Shown one piece after another: positions 27,669 through 36,535 of a stretch of 64,000 nucleotides of DNA. The notes below the pieces were generated by a model. That model was not told the origin of the DNA. It saw nothing but the letters and a program-made list of their open reading frames with translations, and ran no database searches. The stretch comes from Flavicella marina (GTDB lineage Bacteria; Bacteroidota; Bacteroidia; Flavobacteriales; Flavobacteriaceae). The stretch lies in the NCBI RefSeq assembly GCF_009193215.1, contig NZ_VYVA01000001.1, positions 930,001-994,000 on the forward strand. Direction: 5' to 3'. Numbering within the stretch: the stretch's first letter is position 1; each line of letters starts with the position of its first letter. The position numbers and the translations under genes are program-made.

Positions 27669-28859
27669 ATGAAAAGAAGAGAATTTATAAAAAATAGTGC
27701 CTTAGCAAGTAGTTTGTTTATGGTACCAAGCTTCGTCAAAGCTTTTGAACAGGTTGCAAAAAACAGTTTGGGATATAAAAAATTAGTAATCATACAACTG
27801 GCCGGAGGAAATGATGGACTGAATACAATTGTGCCATATACCAATGATATTTATTACCGTGAAAGACCTCGTTTGTCAATTAAAAAAGACGAAGTTATCC
27901 GTATCAATGGTGATTTAGGTTTTCATAAAAACATGGCTCCTTTAAAAAATTTATACGACCAAGGCTACCTTTCGATTATCAACAATGTAGGATATCCAAA
28001 CCCAAATAGATCTCATTTTAGATCCACAGATATTTGGCATTCTGCAAGTGCTTCAGACGAATATTTACAAACCGGTTGGTTAGGCAGGTTTATTGATAGC
28101 CAAGGTAAATTACCATCTATGGGTATTGAAGTTGACGATAGTTTGTCTTTAATTATGAAAGGTGAATCTGTAAACGGAATTGCAACACAAAATCCTCGTA
28201 TTTTATTCAACAACACACAAACACCTTATTTCAAAAAAATAGTAAATCAGCAAAATGATGCTCATTTAAGCGAACACAATCTTGGGTATTTGTACAAAAC
28301 AATGATTGAAGCAAATTCGTCTGCAAAACATATTTATGAAACCTCGAAAACGTTTCAATCAAAACAAGAATATCCTAACAACCCTTTTGGAAAACAATTA
28401 AAAACTACTGCAGAATTGATCAATTCTGGTTTAGATTCAAAAGTATATTATGTTTCGATGGGTGGTTTTGATACCCATTTTGACCAAGACCGAAAACAAA
28501 ATCAATTATTAAGTATTTATAGCAATGCTATGGAGGTTTTTGTAAAAGATCTTGAAAAAAACGACACGTTTAAAGATACATTAATTCTTACTTTTTCAGA
28601 ATTTGGAAGACGCGTAAAAGAAAATGGATCAAAAGGTACAGATCACGGTACTGCTAACAATATTTTCTTGATTGGTAAAAATCTAAAAAAACAAGGTTTC
28701 TATAACGAACTACCAAACCTTGCTGATTTGGATTCTAACGGTGATTTAAAGTACTCTGTGGATTTTAGAGAAGTATATGCCACAATTCTGGATAAATGGA
28801 TGGAAACAGACGATGAAAAGATTTTAAACAAATCGTTTTCTAAGCTAGATTTTATATAA
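27669..28859 (+). CDS. DUF1501 family exported protein (Tat-type signal)
   Basis: A 396-residue protein with an N-terminal twin-arginine-like leader (MKRREFIKNSALASSLFMVP) and the DUF1501 core: IQLAGGNDGLNTIVPY near the start, MGGFDTHFDQ in the middle and FSEFGRRVKENGSKGTDHGT near the end. The fold is related to alkaline phosphatase/sulfatase-like proteins, with His and Asp residues that could bind metal. Export through Tat would fit metal insertion in the cytoplasm. It completes the locus and is followed by a terminator. Confidence 0.87.
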   Translation: MKRREFIKNSALASSLFMVPSFVKAFEQVAKNSLGYKKLVIIQLAGGNDGLNTIVPYTNDIYYRERPRLSIKKDEVIRINGDLGFHKNMAPLKNLYDQGYLSIINNVGYPNPNRSHFRSTDIWHSASASDEYLQTGWLGRFIDSQGKLPSMGIEVDDSLSLIMKGESVNGIATQNPRILFNNTQTPYFKKIVNQQNDAHLSEHNLGYLYKTMIEANSSAKHIYETSKTFQSKQEYPNNPFGKQLKTTAELINSGLDSKVYYVSMGGFDTHFDQDRKQNQLLSIYSNAMEVFVKDLEKNDTFKDTLILTFSEFGRRVKENGSKGTDHGTANNIFLIGKNLKKQGFYNELPNLADLDSNGDLKYSVDFREVYATILDKWMETDDEKILNKSFSKLDFI

Positions 28860-28900
28860 TTTTTAGGTTAATTAATTTTTGTTGGATGATTAATTAAATT

Positions 28901-28933
28901 AAACCGTTTGCTTCGTTGCAAGCGGTTTTTTTT
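28901..28933 (+). terminator. Terminator after DUF1501 gene
   Basis: AAACCGTTTGC and GCAAGCGGTTT (one G-U) around TTCGTT, followed by an eight-T run at 28926-28933. The remaining 160 bp before the next gene is AT-rich without a recognised promoter match. Confidence 0.88.
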
Positions 28934-29094
28934 ACTTTGTCTAGTTTTAGTTGAGTTAAATTTATTAAAAAACTATTCTAGTCGTTTTTTTACAAAAAAA
29001 CAGAATCTATTTATATCCTTGAAAAAACCTTTAGTATCCTTTACACTTATATATTCTCAATAGTTTTGGTTTTCTAAACAGAACACCAATCCTT

Positions 29095-31689
29095 ATGAAA
29101 ATTGTGAAACATTCTATATTTATTCTATTACTTTTCTTTGTATCGAACACCTCTTTTGCACAGACTATTTACGTCTCTTTAGATGGAAATGACAACAATG
29201 ATGGATCCGAAAACCATCCTTATAAAACTTTTTCAAAAGCGGTTTCTGTTATGTCATCCGGTGCTACATGCATCATTAAAGAAGGTGTTTACGAACAAAC
29301 TTTGATTGTGAATAAAAACGGAACTGCTGCAAATAATTTAACCTTTAAAGCTGCTCCTGGAGAACGTGTAGAAATAAGAGCAACCAATTATATCAATGGA
29401 TGGCAACAGCATACAGGAGCTATTTACAAAACCTCAGTAGATATGAACATTGATAGTCGTTTTAGAGTTGTATACCATCAAGATGAATTGATGAATATTG
29501 CTAGATGGCCAAATGATTCTGATGCGAATAGATGGACCATAGATTGTACACCTGTTACAGGTGGTGACGGTTCACATTTTTTAATCGGAGGTGGTATTCA
29601 AGATATTGATTGGACAGGTGGAATGGTGTATTATTTAGGAGCACATTCTGGAACTAGTTGGACACGTACCATTACTAGCAATACCAATACAAGAATTAAT
29701 TACGATGGAGTAGATATTACAAAATGGCCTTTTTCTAATCACAATCCAACTTGGATAGAAGGGAGTCCTGATAACAAAAGAGGACAGGTTTACTTATTTA
29801 ATAAATTAGAAGCATTAGACACAGGCAGAGAATGGTATTACGATCAAACAAACAAAATTTTATACTTTCAAACTGAAAATGGTACCATACCAGCTGAAAA
29901 TAGTGTTTCTTTTGCTGTTACTAAATATTCTGTAGAATTAAAAGGAGATTACATCACACTGAAAGACATCCATGTTTTTGGTGGTAGTGTCAAAATTCAT
30001 AACAATGCAGACAACAACACTATAGAAAACTGTACCATTCTTCATGGTAGTGAAGGACACGATGCTTTAAACAATACCTCTGCACAAGTTGGAGAAGCTG
30101 CTTTAGAGGTTTTAGGAGATAATACAGTAATCACAGGCTGTACCATAAACCATTCTAATGTTAGTGGAATTGTACTTGCTGGATGGGCTGCTTCTAATTG
30201 TCTTATAGAAAAAAACACCATTTTAAATACAGATTATTTAGGTATTCATGCATCCCCTATTCGTTGTAGTGCTAGCAATTCGAAAGTATTAAAAAACTAC
30301 ATTCAAAATGCAGGTAGAGATGGAATGTATGTTACAAGTCTTAATTTTGAAGTAGCCTATAATGATGTTTCGTATTCACAAAAAATAAATAGTGATTCAG
30401 GAATATTTTATACGGTTGGAAACAGTAATTTAAGAAATGCTGAAATTCATCATAATTGGTTTCATGATGCAACCGCACCAGCATATTCACATGATCCTAG
30501 TAAAGCAGGAAAAGCAGCAGGTATTTATTTAGACAACGATAGCAAAGGATTTACTGTACATCACAATGTAGTTTGGAATGTTTCTTGGACAGGTTATCAA
30601 GTGAATTGGAACAATACCAATTTAGATTTTTTCCACAATACGATTTGGAATCCAGATGAAGCTATGGCATCTTGGGTAAATGGCTTCTCTCAAGAAAACA
30701 ATAAAATATACAATAATTACTCTAGTCACCCCGATTGGTTTGCAGGTGAAAACGGAACTGAATTTGATATAAAAAATAATCTAATCGATGCGAATTCTCC
30801 TTTTGAAGATGCTGAAAATCAAAATTTTTATCCTAAATCAGGAAGTGCTGTAGTAGACAAAGCACCTACTATTAATGGATTTGACAAGCCTTACAAAGGT
30901 GCTTCTCCTGATATAGGGGCATATGAATTAGGTGGTACGCGATGGACTGCAGGAATTGATGCAATAGAAGATACTGGTGAAGGATTGGATTGGTCTATCT
31001 ACGATACTAAATTTACTATTAAAACGTATGCCGAAAATTGTTCCAATAAAAACAACGGTAAAATTAGTATTGATGCAGATTTTTATGAAGACTATATTCT
31101 TTCATTTAACGGTGAAAATTTAAACTTTACAAAAAACATAATCATTGAAAATATTTCTCCGAATACATACGATCTATGTATTTCATTAGCCTCAAATACA
31201 AGCGAATCTCAATGTTTTGAACTTCGTATTGACAATGCACCTTTATTAAAAAGTAATACTTCAATAAAAAATAATGAGATTTCTTTTTCTATGGAAAATG
31301 GTACTGCACCCTATAGTATTGCTATCAATGATATTGAAGTAAAAGAAGTTTCTATTCCAAATTTTAGTTTAAAGATCAATGAGGGCGATATCGTTTCTGT
31401 AACATCAAGTAAAGAATGTGAAGGAAAAATTATAGAAAAAATAGATTTGAGTACTATTACTTCTATTTATCCCAATCCAACAGCTGATTTCGTACATATA
31501 AAATTACCTATTGAAGAAGGAAAAATCCAAATAGAAATATTCGATTTACATTCAAAAATAGTTGCTTCTAAAATCTATACCATTGTAAATCATGAACTAA
31601 CAATTGATTTAAAAAACTATAAATCAGGAATTTATTTTACAAAACTAAATACAAAAACACCGCAGTTTATAAAAATAATCAAACGGTAA
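29095..31689 (+). CDS. T9SS-exported right-handed beta-helix protein, possible polysaccharide lyase/hydrolase
   Basis: An 864-residue secreted protein. Signal peptide (NTSFAQ), then IYVSLDGNDNNDGSENHPYK as in DUF1565/beta-helix proteins that open many marine polysaccharide-degrading enzymes, followed by many short parallel beta-helix rungs (NNTIENCTIL, NTVITGCTIN, NCLIEKNTIL). The last 80 residues form a Por secretion-system tail (SIYPNPTADFVHIKLP, ending KIIKR), directing export by T9SS. No SusCD pair or sulfatase is beside it. The substrate cannot be read; catalytic residues are not obvious. Confidence 0.82.
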   Translation: MKIVKHSIFILLLFFVSNTSFAQTIYVSLDGNDNNDGSENHPYKTFSKAVSVMSSGATCIIKEGVYEQTLIVNKNGTAANNLTFKAAPGERVEIRATNYINGWQQHTGAIYKTSVDMNIDSRFRVVYHQDELMNIARWPNDSDANRWTIDCTPVTGGDGSHFLIGGGIQDIDWTGGMVYYLGAHSGTSWTRTITSNTNTRINYDGVDITKWPFSNHNPTWIEGSPDNKRGQVYLFNKLEALDTGREWYYDQTNKILYFQTENGTIPAENSVSFAVTKYSVELKGDYITLKDIHVFGGSVKIHNNADNNTIENCTILHGSEGHDALNNTSAQVGEAALEVLGDNTVITGCTINHSNVSGIVLAGWAASNCLIEKNTILNTDYLGIHASPIRCSASNSKVLKNYIQNAGRDGMYVTSLNFEVAYNDVSYSQKINSDSGIFYTVGNSNLRNAEIHHNWFHDATAPAYSHDPSKAGKAAGIYLDNDSKGFTVHHNVVWNVSWTGYQVNWNNTNLDFFHNTIWNPDEAMASWVNGFSQENNKIYNNYSSHPDWFAGENGTEFDIKNNLIDANSPFEDAENQNFYPKSGSAVVDKAPTINGFDKPYKGASPDIGAYELGGTRWTAGIDAIEDTGEGLDWSIYDTKFTIKTYAENCSNKNNGKISIDADFYEDYILSFNGENLNFTKNIIIENISPNTYDLCISLASNTSESQCFELRIDNAPLLKSNTSIKNNEISFSMENGTAPYSIAINDIEVKEVSIPNFSLKINEGDIVSVTSSKECEGKIIEKIDLSTITSIYPNPTADFVHIKLPIEEGKIQIEIFDLHSKIVASKIYTIVNHELTIDLKNYKSGIYFTKLNTKTPQFIKIIKR

Positions 31690-31700
31690 CTTTATAAAAT

Positions 31701-31732
31701 AAAAAAAACGTAGAATTGATCTACGCTTTTTT
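31701..31732. terminator. Bidirectional terminator between beta-helix gene and rpiB
   Basis: CGTAGA and TCTACG around ATTGA, with eight A before and six T after (one C intervenes). It serves the plus-strand beta-helix gene and minus-strand rpiB. Confidence 0.8.
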
Positions 31733-31750
31733 ATTTCTGTTATTTTTTTT

Positions 31751-32182
31751 TTAACTACAAGAAATTTTATCAACTCTGTTTTGATGACGTCCTCCTTCAA
31801 ACTCAGTATTTAAAAAAGTTTCAACCATTGCCAACGCTTGAGGAATAGAAGTAAATCTAGCAGGAATACACAATACATTTGCATTGTTATGTTGTTTTAT
31901 TAACTCAACTATTTCTTTTGTCCAACACAATCCAGCTCTAACATTCGCGTATTTATTAGCCGTCATAGCAACTCCGTTTGCACTACCGCAAATCAATATT
32001 CCTAAATCAACAGCTTTTGTATCAACCGCTGCAGCTACTTTATGAGCAAAGTCTGGATAATCAACACTGTCAAAACTATCAGTACCATAATTAGTTACAG
32101 TAATTCCCTTATTTTCTAATAATTCTACGATTGCTGATTTGTAATCTGGTCCAGCATGATCATTCCCAATTGCTATTGTCAT
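31751..32182 (-). CDS. rpiB: Ribose-5-phosphate isomerase B
   Basis: A 143-residue RpiB/LacAB family isomerase interconverting ribose 5-phosphate and ribulose 5-phosphate in the pentose phosphate pathway. Visible signatures: IAIGNDHAGPDYK at the N-terminus, the catalytic cysteine and phosphate loop LICGSANGVAMTANK, and QHNNANVLCIPAR. Length is usual. It is alone on the minus strand, facing the large AT-rich gap before rnr. Confidence 0.93.
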   Translation of the reverse strand: MTIAIGNDHAGPDYKSAIVELLENKGITVTNYGTDSFDSVDYPDFAHKVAAAVDTKAVDLGILICGSANGVAMTANKYANVRAGLCWTKEIVELIKQHNNANVLCIPARFTSIPQALAMVETFLNTEFEGGRHQNRVDKISCS

Positions 32183-32946
32183 TTTTTATGTATAAATAAT
32201 TAATCCTACAAAAATACAATAAATGAAAAAAGGAATCAAAAGTAGCCCCATAAATCTAAAAGAATTCGTTTCGAAACATATCAACAATTAACATAAGTTA
32301 ATATACTTATTTTCAATTATATAACTTTAAATTAACATTAAATAGTAGATTAAAACATTCATTAAGCCCAGCTATTAACAGGTGTTCTAATAACTTTTTC
32401 AAAAAGCACTAATACTAAAGGAGTTAACAATGTTATTCAAATGTTAACAAATAATAGGTAAAAATCTATAAAAAAATTTGCTTTTTAAATGCTAAAAAAC
32501 AATACAGGACACCTAGGTAATTATGCAAATTTATTTTCATAAAAATAACGTGTAGTTATCAACATAAAAAAATTGAGTTATGAGCATTAAAAATAGAAAT
32601 ATATATTTACAATTTATACTTATTTGCATTTCAAATATTCTTGTTAATAAACTATCTAATTTTTATGATTAACAATATTTTAGACTGTTTATAACGTTCT
32701 AATAACTACATTAAAAACTACCATTTTTGAATAATACAATAAAAAAGAAAAAAAGTTATTAGGGCTATTAACAAGCAATCATAGTCCATTATTCTTTTTT
32801 TTAAATTTTAAATAAAACTATATATATATTACTATATGTTTATAACAATTGTATTTAGTAAAATACCTTAAGTTTCTATTTGTATTAAAAGCTATAATAT
32901 AAATAGTTTTGTAGTTATTATGAATACCTTAACGACTAAAATCTAC

Positions 32947-32973
32947 TTGTTATTTTAAAATAGTGTAGCTTTG
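32947..32973 (+). promoter_or_regulatory. Probable rnr promoter
   Basis: TTG at 32947-32949 and TAGCTTTG at 32966-32973 match the Bacteroidota consensus, with 16 bp between them, one short of the usual minimum. A start near 32980 would give a leader of about 155 nt. Confidence 0.5.
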
Positions 32974-32996
32974 CAAACAGTTAAATTTATTTAAAG

Positions 32997-33116
32997 CAGT
33001 GTGTCCACTTATAAAAAAGGGAAAACCTAATTACACTGGCTTATACAATTCCTGTAAAATTTTCACTTTTATTAAACTACAGGAACGACAAATACGACAA
33101 CTTAATTCGTATTTTT
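32997..33116 (+). promoter_or_regulatory. Structured rnr 5' leader with three consecutive hairpins
   Basis: Three inverted repeats follow one another: CAGTGT/ACACTG (32997-33038, with a smaller AGG/CCT pair inside), TTCCTGTA/TACAGGAA (33049-33085) and AAATACGA/TCGTATTT (33090-33114), the last ending in five T, 18 bp before the ATG. The last could act as an attenuator or block translation. No known riboswitch class is recognised. Confidence 0.5.
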
Positions 33117-33134
33117 AAACAAACAAAAAACAGA

Positions 33135-35351
33135 ATGTCAAAAGGAAAAAAGAAAAAAATATATAAGAAAAAAGGAAATGTTATCAGGCACTTGACTCGA
33201 AATATTATGAGTGTGTTTAGTAAAGAAGGAAATAAAATTCTGAATTACAAACAAGTATGTGCCAAATTAACGATTAGCGATGCCAATGGTAGAAATCAGG
33301 TAATAAAAAAATTAGAAGATTTAAAAGGTCAAGGAAAATTAGAAGAAGTAGATAGGGGTAAGTATATTTTAAATCAAAATAAAAATTATCATATAGGTAC
33401 CTTAGATCTTACGTCTAATGGAAATGCTTATTTTATTTGTGATGATTTCGAAGACGATGTGTTTATTCCATCGATCAATATCAATAGAGGTTTAGACAAA
33501 GACACTGTAAAAGTATATGTGTACAACAAACGTCGTAGTTCTAAAAAAGAAGGAGATGTAGTTGAGATTATCGAACGTGCTAAAACTGAGTTTGTCGGAG
33601 TGTTACAGGTCAGTAAAAACTTTGGATTTGTAGTACCAGATAACAATAAAATGTATGCAGATATTTTTATTGCGAAAGACAAATTGAATGGGGCAGTAGA
33701 TGGTGAAAAAGTGATTGCAGAAATTATAGATTGGCCAGAAAAATCTAAAAATCCATTCGGAAAAATAACCCAAATTTTAGGCTTACCAGGCGAACATAAT
33801 ACTGAAATACACAGTATTTTGGCAGAATATGGATTGCCGTATGAATTTCCGGCACATGTAGAAAAACAAGCCGAAGACTTAGATACAACTATTACCGAAG
33901 AAGAAATAGCTAAACGTAGAGATATGCGTAAAGATTTAACCTTTACGATTGATCCGAAAGACGCTAAAGATTTTGACGATGCTTTGTCTTTTACAGTTTT
34001 AGAGAATGGAAATTATGAAGTAGGAATCCATATTGCAGATGTATCGCATTATTTAGAAGAAAACTCTGAAATGGATAACGAAGCTTATGATAGAGCAACA
34101 TCGGTGTATTTGGTAGATAGAGTAGTACCAATGCTTCCAGAAAAATTATCAAATGGAGTTTGTTCGTTGCGACCTCATGAAGAGAAATTGACCTTTTCAG
34201 CTGTGTTTGAACTAAATGACAAAGCGCAATTGATAAACGAATGGTACGGGCGAACGGTTACTTATTCAGATGAGCGATTTGCGTATGAAGAAGCACAGGT
34301 AATCATCGAAGAAGGAAAAGAAGATGTAAAGACTACAATACCTGAAGATATTTCGATTAGAGAAGGTTCATACGAGGTTTCTGAGGATGTTGTTAATGCA
34401 GTATTAAAACTAGACACGCTAGCAAAAATAATGCGTAAAAAACGCTTAAAAGAAGGCGCTATTACTTTTGATAAGGTTGAGGTGAAATTCAATTTAGATG
34501 AAAATGCAGTTCCTTTAGGCGTATTTTTTAAAGAATCTAAAGATGCGAACAAACTTATTGAAGAGTTTATGTTATTGGCAAACAGAAAGGTATCAGAGTT
34601 TGTAAGTAGAAAAAAAGGAAAGCCTACAAAAAACACATTCGTATACCGTGTACACGACGAACCGAATATTGATAAGTTGACTGCTTTGCAGGGCATCATT
34701 CATAAATTTGGATACAATATTGATTTAAAATCTAGAAAATCGACTTCAGATAGTTTGAACCAGTTGTTAGAAGATGTACATGGTAAAGGCGAGTCAAACA
34801 TGATTGAAACTCTTGCAATTCGTTCGATGAGTAAAGCAGAATATACCACGGAAAATATTGGTCATTATGGATTGGCCTTCGATCATTATTCGCATTTTAC
34901 ATCACCTATTCGTAGGTATCCTGATGTAATGGCGCATCGTTTGTTGCAAAATTATTTGGATGGCAAACCTTCTCCGAAACAAGAAGAATTTGAAGAAAAA
35001 TGCAAACATTCTTCTGAAATGGAATATTTGGCAACAAAAGCCGAAAGAGATTCTATCAAATACATGCAAATTAAATACATGCAAGATCATGAAGATCAGG
35101 AGTTTTTAGGTGTTATTTCGGGAGTAACAGATTGGGGTATTTATGTAGAAATTATTGAAAATAAATGTGAAGGAATGGTCAGAACTCGTGATTTGCGAGA
35201 TGACTATTATATTTTCGATGAAAAACAATATGCCATGGTAGGTCAGTCTACAGGTAAAATGTATCAATTAGGAGATGAAGTTACTGTTACTGTGAAAAAT
35301 ACCGATCTAGATAGAAAACATTTAGATTTTAACATTGTGCAAAATTCATAA
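33135..35351 (+). CDS. rnr: Ribonuclease R
   Basis: A 738-residue 3'-5' exoribonuclease of the RNase II/R family: a basic N-terminus (SKGKKKKIYKKKG), a winged-helix-like region, two cold-shock (OB) domains (about 80-230), the RNB domain with catalytic aspartates in DPKDAKDFDDALSF, and a C-terminal S1 domain (EFLGVISGVTDWGIYVEI). It degrades structured RNA and is typically cold- or stress-induced in bacteria, which fits the structured leader. Length is near family average. Confidence 0.94.
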   Translation: MSKGKKKKIYKKKGNVIRHLTRNIMSVFSKEGNKILNYKQVCAKLTISDANGRNQVIKKLEDLKGQGKLEEVDRGKYILNQNKNYHIGTLDLTSNGNAYFICDDFEDDVFIPSININRGLDKDTVKVYVYNKRRSSKKEGDVVEIIERAKTEFVGVLQVSKNFGFVVPDNNKMYADIFIAKDKLNGAVDGEKVIAEIIDWPEKSKNPFGKITQILGLPGEHNTEIHSILAEYGLPYEFPAHVEKQAEDLDTTITEEEIAKRRDMRKDLTFTIDPKDAKDFDDALSFTVLENGNYEVGIHIADVSHYLEENSEMDNEAYDRATSVYLVDRVVPMLPEKLSNGVCSLRPHEEKLTFSAVFELNDKAQLINEWYGRTVTYSDERFAYEEAQVIIEEGKEDVKTTIPEDISIREGSYEVSEDVVNAVLKLDTLAKIMRKKRLKEGAITFDKVEVKFNLDENAVPLGVFFKESKDANKLIEEFMLLANRKVSEFVSRKKGKPTKNTFVYRVHDEPNIDKLTALQGIIHKFGYNIDLKSRKSTSDSLNQLLEDVHGKGESNMIETLAIRSMSKAEYTTENIGHYGLAFDHYSHFTSPIRRYPDVMAHRLLQNYLDGKPSPKQEEFEEKCKHSSEMEYLATKAERDSIKYMQIKYMQDHEDQEFLGVISGVTDWGIYVEIIENKCEGMVRTRDLRDDYYIFDEKQYAMVGQSTGKMYQLGDEVTVTVKNTDLDRKHLDFNIVQNS

Positions 35352-35422
35352 ATATCCAAGTCATAAAAATTGATTCTGGCATTACTTTTGTAAAAAAATA
35401 CAGAAATATAAAATTAGTTGAA

Positions 35423-36148
35423 ATGAAAAAAGTAGCGATTTTGATTGTATGTTTTGTTGCCTTTATAGCGAAAGCACAAAACGAAGTTGTAGTACAATTA
35501 GAAAAGATAGAAGAATTAAAAGTTTACAAAGGTTTAACGGTAAATTTGATCAAATCTGAAGAACAAAAACTTGAAATTTTAGGTGAAAAAGCAGCAGATG
35601 TAACCTTTAAAAACAAAAACGGAACTTTGAAAATAAGTTTAAATTTAGGAAGTTCTTTCGATTCCAATAAAGTAACAATCAACTTATATTACAACAGTAT
35701 CATTCCAGAATTTGATGTAAATCAAGGTGCTACAATTACTTCTGATCAAACTTTTAAACAAAAGCAATTGATTTTAAGTGCCCAAGATGGTGGTATTTTT
35801 AAACTTGATTTAGCTGTAGATTATTTAAAAATCAAAGGATTGACTGGGGGAATTATGTACCTTGAAGGAGTTGTAAAATCTCAAAACATCAATTTGGTAT
35901 CTGGAGCTATTTACAATGGGTTAAATTTACAATCCGAACAAGCTATTGTCTATGTTTCTACAGGTGCTATTAGTAGCATTCAGGTAACCGAAGTATTAGA
36001 TGCAAAGGCTAAATTTGGAGGAAATGTTACCTATATTGGAAGACCTAAATCAGTTGCTACTGAAGAATCACTCGGAGGTAAAGTAACAAAAGCGACTTCT
36101 TCTTCGACAGAATTGCCAAAAGAAAATGCAACGAGTAAAGAGTCGTAA
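35423..36148 (+). CDS. DUF2807 (head-GIN) secreted protein
   Basis: A 241-residue protein with signal peptide (FIAKAQ) followed by a beta-solenoid-like DUF2807 domain: repeating short strands with Val/Ile/Gly (YKGLTVNLIKS, KLDLAVDYLKIKGL, INLVSGAIYNGLNL). Members are common in Bacteroidota as putative envelope auto-adhesins or scaffold proteins; function is not known. TACTTTTG at 35383-35390 resembles a -7 element, but lacks a partner. It is 71 bp downstream of rnr. Confidence 0.8.
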   Translation: MKKVAILIVCFVAFIAKAQNEVVVQLEKIEELKVYKGLTVNLIKSEEQKLEILGEKAADVTFKNKNGTLKISLNLGSSFDSNKVTINLYYNSIIPEFDVNQGATITSDQTFKQKQLILSAQDGGIFKLDLAVDYLKIKGLTGGIMYLEGVVKSQNINLVSGAIYNGLNLQSEQAIVYVSTGAISSIQVTEVLDAKAKFGGNVTYIGRPKSVATEESLGGKVTKATSSSTELPKENATSKES

Positions 36149-36201
36149 GTGTAGCCGGTTTTGATTTTTTAAAACAACTATCATATGTAAATCAAAGTTA
36201 G

Positions 36202-36209
36202 TATCTTTG
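36202..36209 (+). promoter_or_regulatory. -7 promoter element of tatA
   Basis: TATCTTTG matches TAnnTTTG 20 bp before the tatA ATG; no TTG lies at the standard distance upstream. Confidence 0.4.
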
Positions 36210-36228
36210 CGTATCAAAATTTATCAAA

Positions 36229-36423
36229 ATGAATGTATATAGTATCTTTTTAGGGATGATAGGTCCACCACAAGTAATATTAATTGTTGTAGTTGTTTTA
36301 TTACTTTTTGGAGGTCGTAAAATTCCAGAACTAATGAAAGGTCTAGGAGGGGGAATCAAAGAATTCAAAAAAGCCTCTAAAGAAGATGATCCAAAAGAAA
36401 TAGAAAAAGACGATAAAGCTTAA
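36229..36423 (+). CDS. tatA: Twin-arginine translocase subunit TatA/E
   Basis: A 64-residue protein: short N-terminus, one transmembrane helix (VILIVVVVLLLFGGRKIPEL) with the conserved FGGRKIPEL hinge, an amphipathic helix (GLGGGIKEFKKA) and an acidic-basic tail. It forms the pore-like component of Tat export of folded proteins. TatC is not in the window. The DUF1501 protein at 27669 carries a Tat-like leader and may be a client. Confidence 0.92.
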   Translation: MNVYSIFLGMIGPPQVILIVVVVLLLFGGRKIPELMKGLGGGIKEFKKASKEDDPKEIEKDDKA

Positions 36424-36446
36424 GAGAATTGTTTTTTTAATTATAT

Positions 36447-36482
36447 AAATCGAAGTTGTTTTGTACGGCTTCGATTTTTTTT
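36447..36482 (+). terminator. Terminator after tatA
   Basis: AAATCGAAG and CTTCGATTT around a 13-base loop, continuing into eight T. Confidence 0.85.
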
Positions 36483-36535
36483 GGCATAACTATTGTTTCG
36501 TAAGAAATTAATAACCCTGATTTCAATATGTAACA

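Larger units (their letters stand above)
32183..33134. other. 952-bp very AT-rich intergenic region with repeated motifs; rnr leader at its right end
   Basis: No gene was found. G+C falls to about 15-20 percent on many lines. ATTAACA or GTTAACA occurs seven times (32287, 32331, 32374, 32423, 32443, 32668, 32767). GTTCTAATAACT occurs twice (32384, 32696) with an inverted GTTATTAG at 32755. GCTATTAACA occurs at 32371 and 32764. DnaA-box-like 9-mers of the form TTATCAACA/TGTTnATAA occur at 32556, 32642, 32686 and 32837. The right end holds a promoter and three hairpins before rnr. A replication origin is one candidate reading; in such AT-rich DNA some matches are expected by chance. Confidence 0.6.

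Noticed and set aside
32183-33134. Confirmed oriC call
   Set aside because: Only degenerate DnaA-box-like 9-mers are present in very AT-rich DNA and dnaA is not nearby; kept as a hypothesis, not a feature call.
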